Source of the DNA: Desulforhopalus sp. IMCC35007 | GTDB taxonomy: Bacteria; Desulfobacterota; Desulfobulbia; Desulfobulbales; Desulfocapsaceae | Direction of reading: 5' to 3' | NCBI RefSeq assembly: GCF_005116575.1 | Contig: NZ_SWCN01000021.1 | Location: forward strand, 1 to 64,000 | DNA: 64,000 nt | In this document: positions 61,835 to 64,000 of the stretch, one piece after another | How the letters are laid out: the number at the start of each line of letters is the position of its first letter | Numbering within the stretch: the stretch's first letter is position 1 | Program-made: the position numbers and the translations under genes | Notes under the pieces: generated by a model | Told to the model about the DNA's origin: nothing | The model's input: only the letters and a program-made list of their open reading frames with translations | Database searches by the model: none

Positions 61835-64000
61835 TTGAAATCAATTACTTCAGGCTCAATCAACAGAACTTTATTTCTGCTGGTTCTTGTTACAATATTA
61901 CCAGTTGCAGCCATTATTCTCTATTCGGGGTTTGAATATCGAAAACTTTCCCTGGCAGATGCCAGGCAGAATGTTTTTCTCATCACTAAATCAATGGCGG
62001 AGTTTCAGCGCGATGTTACTCGTAACGTTGAACAGACGCTGGGTATTCTCTCTCTCCTCAACGAGATCCAGACCATGGAAGGTACAAAATCCACGGCCAT
62101 ATTCAAAACCATTGTCCGGCAAAATAAGGATTTTTTTAATATTAGTCTGGTCGATCTGGAGGGTAACATCGTTGCCTCCGCGAAGCCTTTTTCCTCAGAG
62201 GACAATTTTGCCCACCGAAAACATGTAAAGGATGCAATTCTACAGAAAAAGTTTGCTGTGGGAGAGTTTGTTATCGGCATACTGGGATCCCATGATACAG
62301 GCTTTACTTTTGCTGCTCCTGTTTTTGACGGGCAGCTTCAGCTGATTGGCGTGCTCACTGCACTCGTGAAGCTGGATTATTTTGCTGGTTTTCACGACTT
62401 TTCAAATCTGCCAAAGGACGCCTTCATATCTGTTACAGATTATCAGGGCATTCGTCTGTTTTATTATCCCCCGAAAAAAGACACCAATCCAATTGGGAAA
62501 AAGATAAAACAATCCAGCCTTGAAATAATCCAGCAGAGTCAGGTAAAGGGCGGGCAGGATGCTTTTTTTGAATATGGCTCAGATGGAATTCTCAAACTTT
62601 TTGCCTATCAGAAGATCAGTCTTCATGAGGGTGCCCCTCCATATATGTATGTCTGGGTTGGAATTCCTGAAAAGTATGTGTCTGGCCCGGCCCGGAATGC
62701 ACTTTTTAGAAATTTATCGCTGCTTTTGGGCAGTATGCTGTTGTCGCTTATGATCTTCTTGTTCGTTGGCAAAAAGATGCTGACGGAGCCCATAAACAGA
62801 CTAGTCGATATGACCCAGAAATTTACTGAAGGGGTACTGACACCATGTGTTGAGCCTTCAACTGGTCCCGATGAGTTGAGGATGCTCAATCAATCCTTTT
62901 TTGATATGGCCACAGAGCTTACCGCCAATCAACAGAGCATTCGAGAGAGTGAATATCGTTTCAGGGAAATCTTTACTAACATGACCAATGGCGTGGTCAT
63001 TTTAGAGCCAGTGGACGACGGTGCTGATTTTATTGTCAAAGACATTAACACTGCAGGTGTCAGACAAGCCGGTTTATCCCGAGGGCAGCTTATCGGCAAA
63101 ACGATTGTTACTGCTCTGCCGCAGATATTTGACAGCCGGTTTCTCCTGTTGTTGCAAAGGGTATATCAAACGGAGTCTACGGAATTCTATCCTGTCTCAA
63201 CGTATGAGAATGAGAAAGTTCAGCTATGGATGGAGTGTTATGTGTTCAGACTGCCCGGTGGAGAGGTCGTTGTGGTTTATGACGATATTACAACGCGTAA
63301 ACAGTTCGAGGAGGAGAGGGAGAGAAGTGAAGCAAAATTCCGCGCTGTCATTGATCATGCAAGCGATGCCATTTATATGAGCGATTACCATGGCAATATC
63401 ATTCTGGCTAACCGGCGTGCCTGCGAGACCATGGGCTACCGTGAAGAGGAATTTCTGAATCTCAATGTCAAAGACATTGACCCTGATTTTGGTAGCAGAA
63501 AAGATAGAGCAAGTATCTGGGAGTCTCTTCAGGAAGGTGAAACGGGTATAATAGAGACCTGCCATAGACGCAAAGATGGGACAGTTTTCCCCGTAGAAGT
63601 GCATATTGGTCGTCTGTATATGGGAGGTCAAAATGCCGTCCTTGGCATTGCACGTGATATCTCATCGAGAAAAGAGTTTGAAGCATCGTTGAAAAAAAGC
63701 CAGGAGGAGTGGGAAAACACCTTCAATGCCATGAGTGACATCATCACTATCCAGGATAAGGATATGAATATCCTCAGGGCAAATAAAGCTTTTTATGACT
63801 TATTCAGTATAAGGAAAGAGGCATTACAAACAACGACCTGCCATGAACTCTTTCACAGCGACAAAAAAATATGCGACAACTGCCCCGCTCTCAGAACGAT
63901 TGCGGAAGGTAAGGTCCACCGGGAAGAAATCAGGGACGAGAAATCAGGCAGAACCTATAGTGTATCGACCTGCCCTATTCTTGATGAGAACGGTGGGTTC
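61835..64000 (+). CDS. Cache-HAMP-multi-PAS sensor protein (partial, runs off window)
   Basis: Open to the last base of the window (at least 722 residues, no stop), so the output domain (kinase, GGDEF or other) is not visible. First helix at ~8-28 (LFLLVLVTILPVAAIILYSG), periplasmic double-Cache-like region ~45-285 (NISLVDLEGNIVASAKPFSS), second helix ~293-313, HAMP (~314-365), then three PAS domains starting ~372, ~498 and ~622. The third has a Cys-rich loop (CHELFHSDKKICDNCPA). Start is TTG 61835, after CAGGTGC; an in-frame TGA lies at 61814-61816. Confidence 0.85.
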   Translation, partial: MKSITSGSINRTLFLLVLVTILPVAAIILYSGFEYRKLSLADARQNVFLITKSMAEFQRDVTRNVEQTLGILSLLNEIQTMEGTKSTAIFKTIVRQNKDFFNISLVDLEGNIVASAKPFSSEDNFAHRKHVKDAILQKKFAVGEFVIGILGSHDTGFTFAAPVFDGQLQLIGVLTALVKLDYFAGFHDFSNLPKDAFISVTDYQGIRLFYYPPKKDTNPIGKKIKQSSLEIIQQSQVKGGQDAFFEYGSDGILKLFAYQKISLHEGAPPYMYVWVGIPEKYVSGPARNALFRNLSLLLGSMLLSLMIFLFVGKKMLTEPINRLVDMTQKFTEGVLTPCVEPSTGPDELRMLNQSFFDMATELTANQQSIRESEYRFREIFTNMTNGVVILEPVDDGADFIVKDINTAGVRQAGLSRGQLIGKTIVTALPQIFDSRFLLLLQRVYQTESTEFYPVSTYENEKVQLWMECYVFRLPGGEVVVVYDDITTRKQFEEERERSEAKFRAVIDHASDAIYMSDYHGNIILANRRACETMGYREEEFLNLNVKDIDPDFGSRKDRASIWESLQEGETGIIETCHRRKDGTVFPVEVHIGRLYMGGQNAVLGIARDISSRKEFEASLKKSQEEWENTFNAMSDIITIQDKDMNILRANKAFYDLFSIRKEALQTTTCHELFHSDKKICDNCPALRTIAEGKVHREEIRDEKSGRTYSVSTCPILDENGGF

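Noticed and set aside
1-64000. tRNA, rRNA, CRISPR arrays and insertion sequences
   Set aside because: I looked for T-arm-like motifs in the gaps, regularly spaced repeats and transposase genes and saw none; a covariance search would be needed to exclude small RNAs.

Overview
The window is Gram-negative bacterial chromosome. It encodes a FadL-type porin, a monofunctional peptidoglycan glycosyltransferase, two TRAP transporters with periplasmic receptors and several HD-GYP/PAS signalling proteins. The mix of families (HPP plus CBS proteins, DUF6172, rimB-rimK-aspartoacylase, CbpA/CbpM, tandem HD-GYP proteins) would fit a marine member of the Desulfobacterota, but no rRNA or other marker gene is present, so this is only an inference. 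I found no tRNA, rRNA, CRISPR array, transposase or integrase.

Layout. 1-2.6 kb: an SDR with an altered active site overlapping a flavin amine oxidase, then a small membrane protein. 2.9-4.1 kb: an HPP membrane protein and a CBS-domain gene broken by one extra base in an A7 run. 4.8-5.7 kb: two integron-type gene cassettes without an integrase. 5.9-8.7 kb: a DAC-fold (DACNV-like) protein, a SHOCT protein and a small orphan. 8.8-24.8 kb: single housekeeping and stress genes (benzoylformate-decarboxylase-like enzyme, HNH nuclease, mtgA, TehA/SLAC1 channel, NnrU, cbpA-cbpM, UPF0316, ferritin, universal stress protein, glgC) and a rimB-rimK-aspartoacylase operon. 24.9-29.4 kb: a ugpBAE operon with a divergent ugpC.

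29.5-54.2 kb is a large hexuronate catabolic locus. A RpiR-type regulator sits beside a divergent promoter pair, and each promoter carries the same 13-bp palindrome (GTAGT-N3-ACTAC). Two TRAP systems and an MFS carrier import substrates. KdgF, KduI, a KduD-like SDR, KdgK and Eda form the unsaturated-uronate to KDPG branch. UxaC, the tagaturonate epimerase UxaE and a mannonate-oxidoreductase-type SDR take glucuronate and galacturonate to mannonate. No mannonate dehydratase (uxuA) is visible. Instead larA-like, uxaC, gntK, gnd and uxaE lie in a row, which suggests mannonate is epimerised at C2 to gluconate by a nickel-pincer enzyme, phosphorylated by GntK and decarboxylated by Gnd to ribulose 5-phosphate. 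This dehydratase-free hexuronate-to-pentose-phosphate route is the most interesting inference in the window.

54.5-64 kb is a signalling region: FadL-like porin, a cyclic-nucleotide-binding/methyltransferase fusion resembling fatty-acid methyl-ester signal synthases, two tandem membrane PAS-HD-GYP proteins, a DUF6172 protein, and a Cache-HAMP-multi-PAS sensor that runs off the window end. All three solute-binding-protein genes (ugpB and both dctP) are followed directly by a strong hairpin, which probably raises receptor mRNA over permease mRNA.
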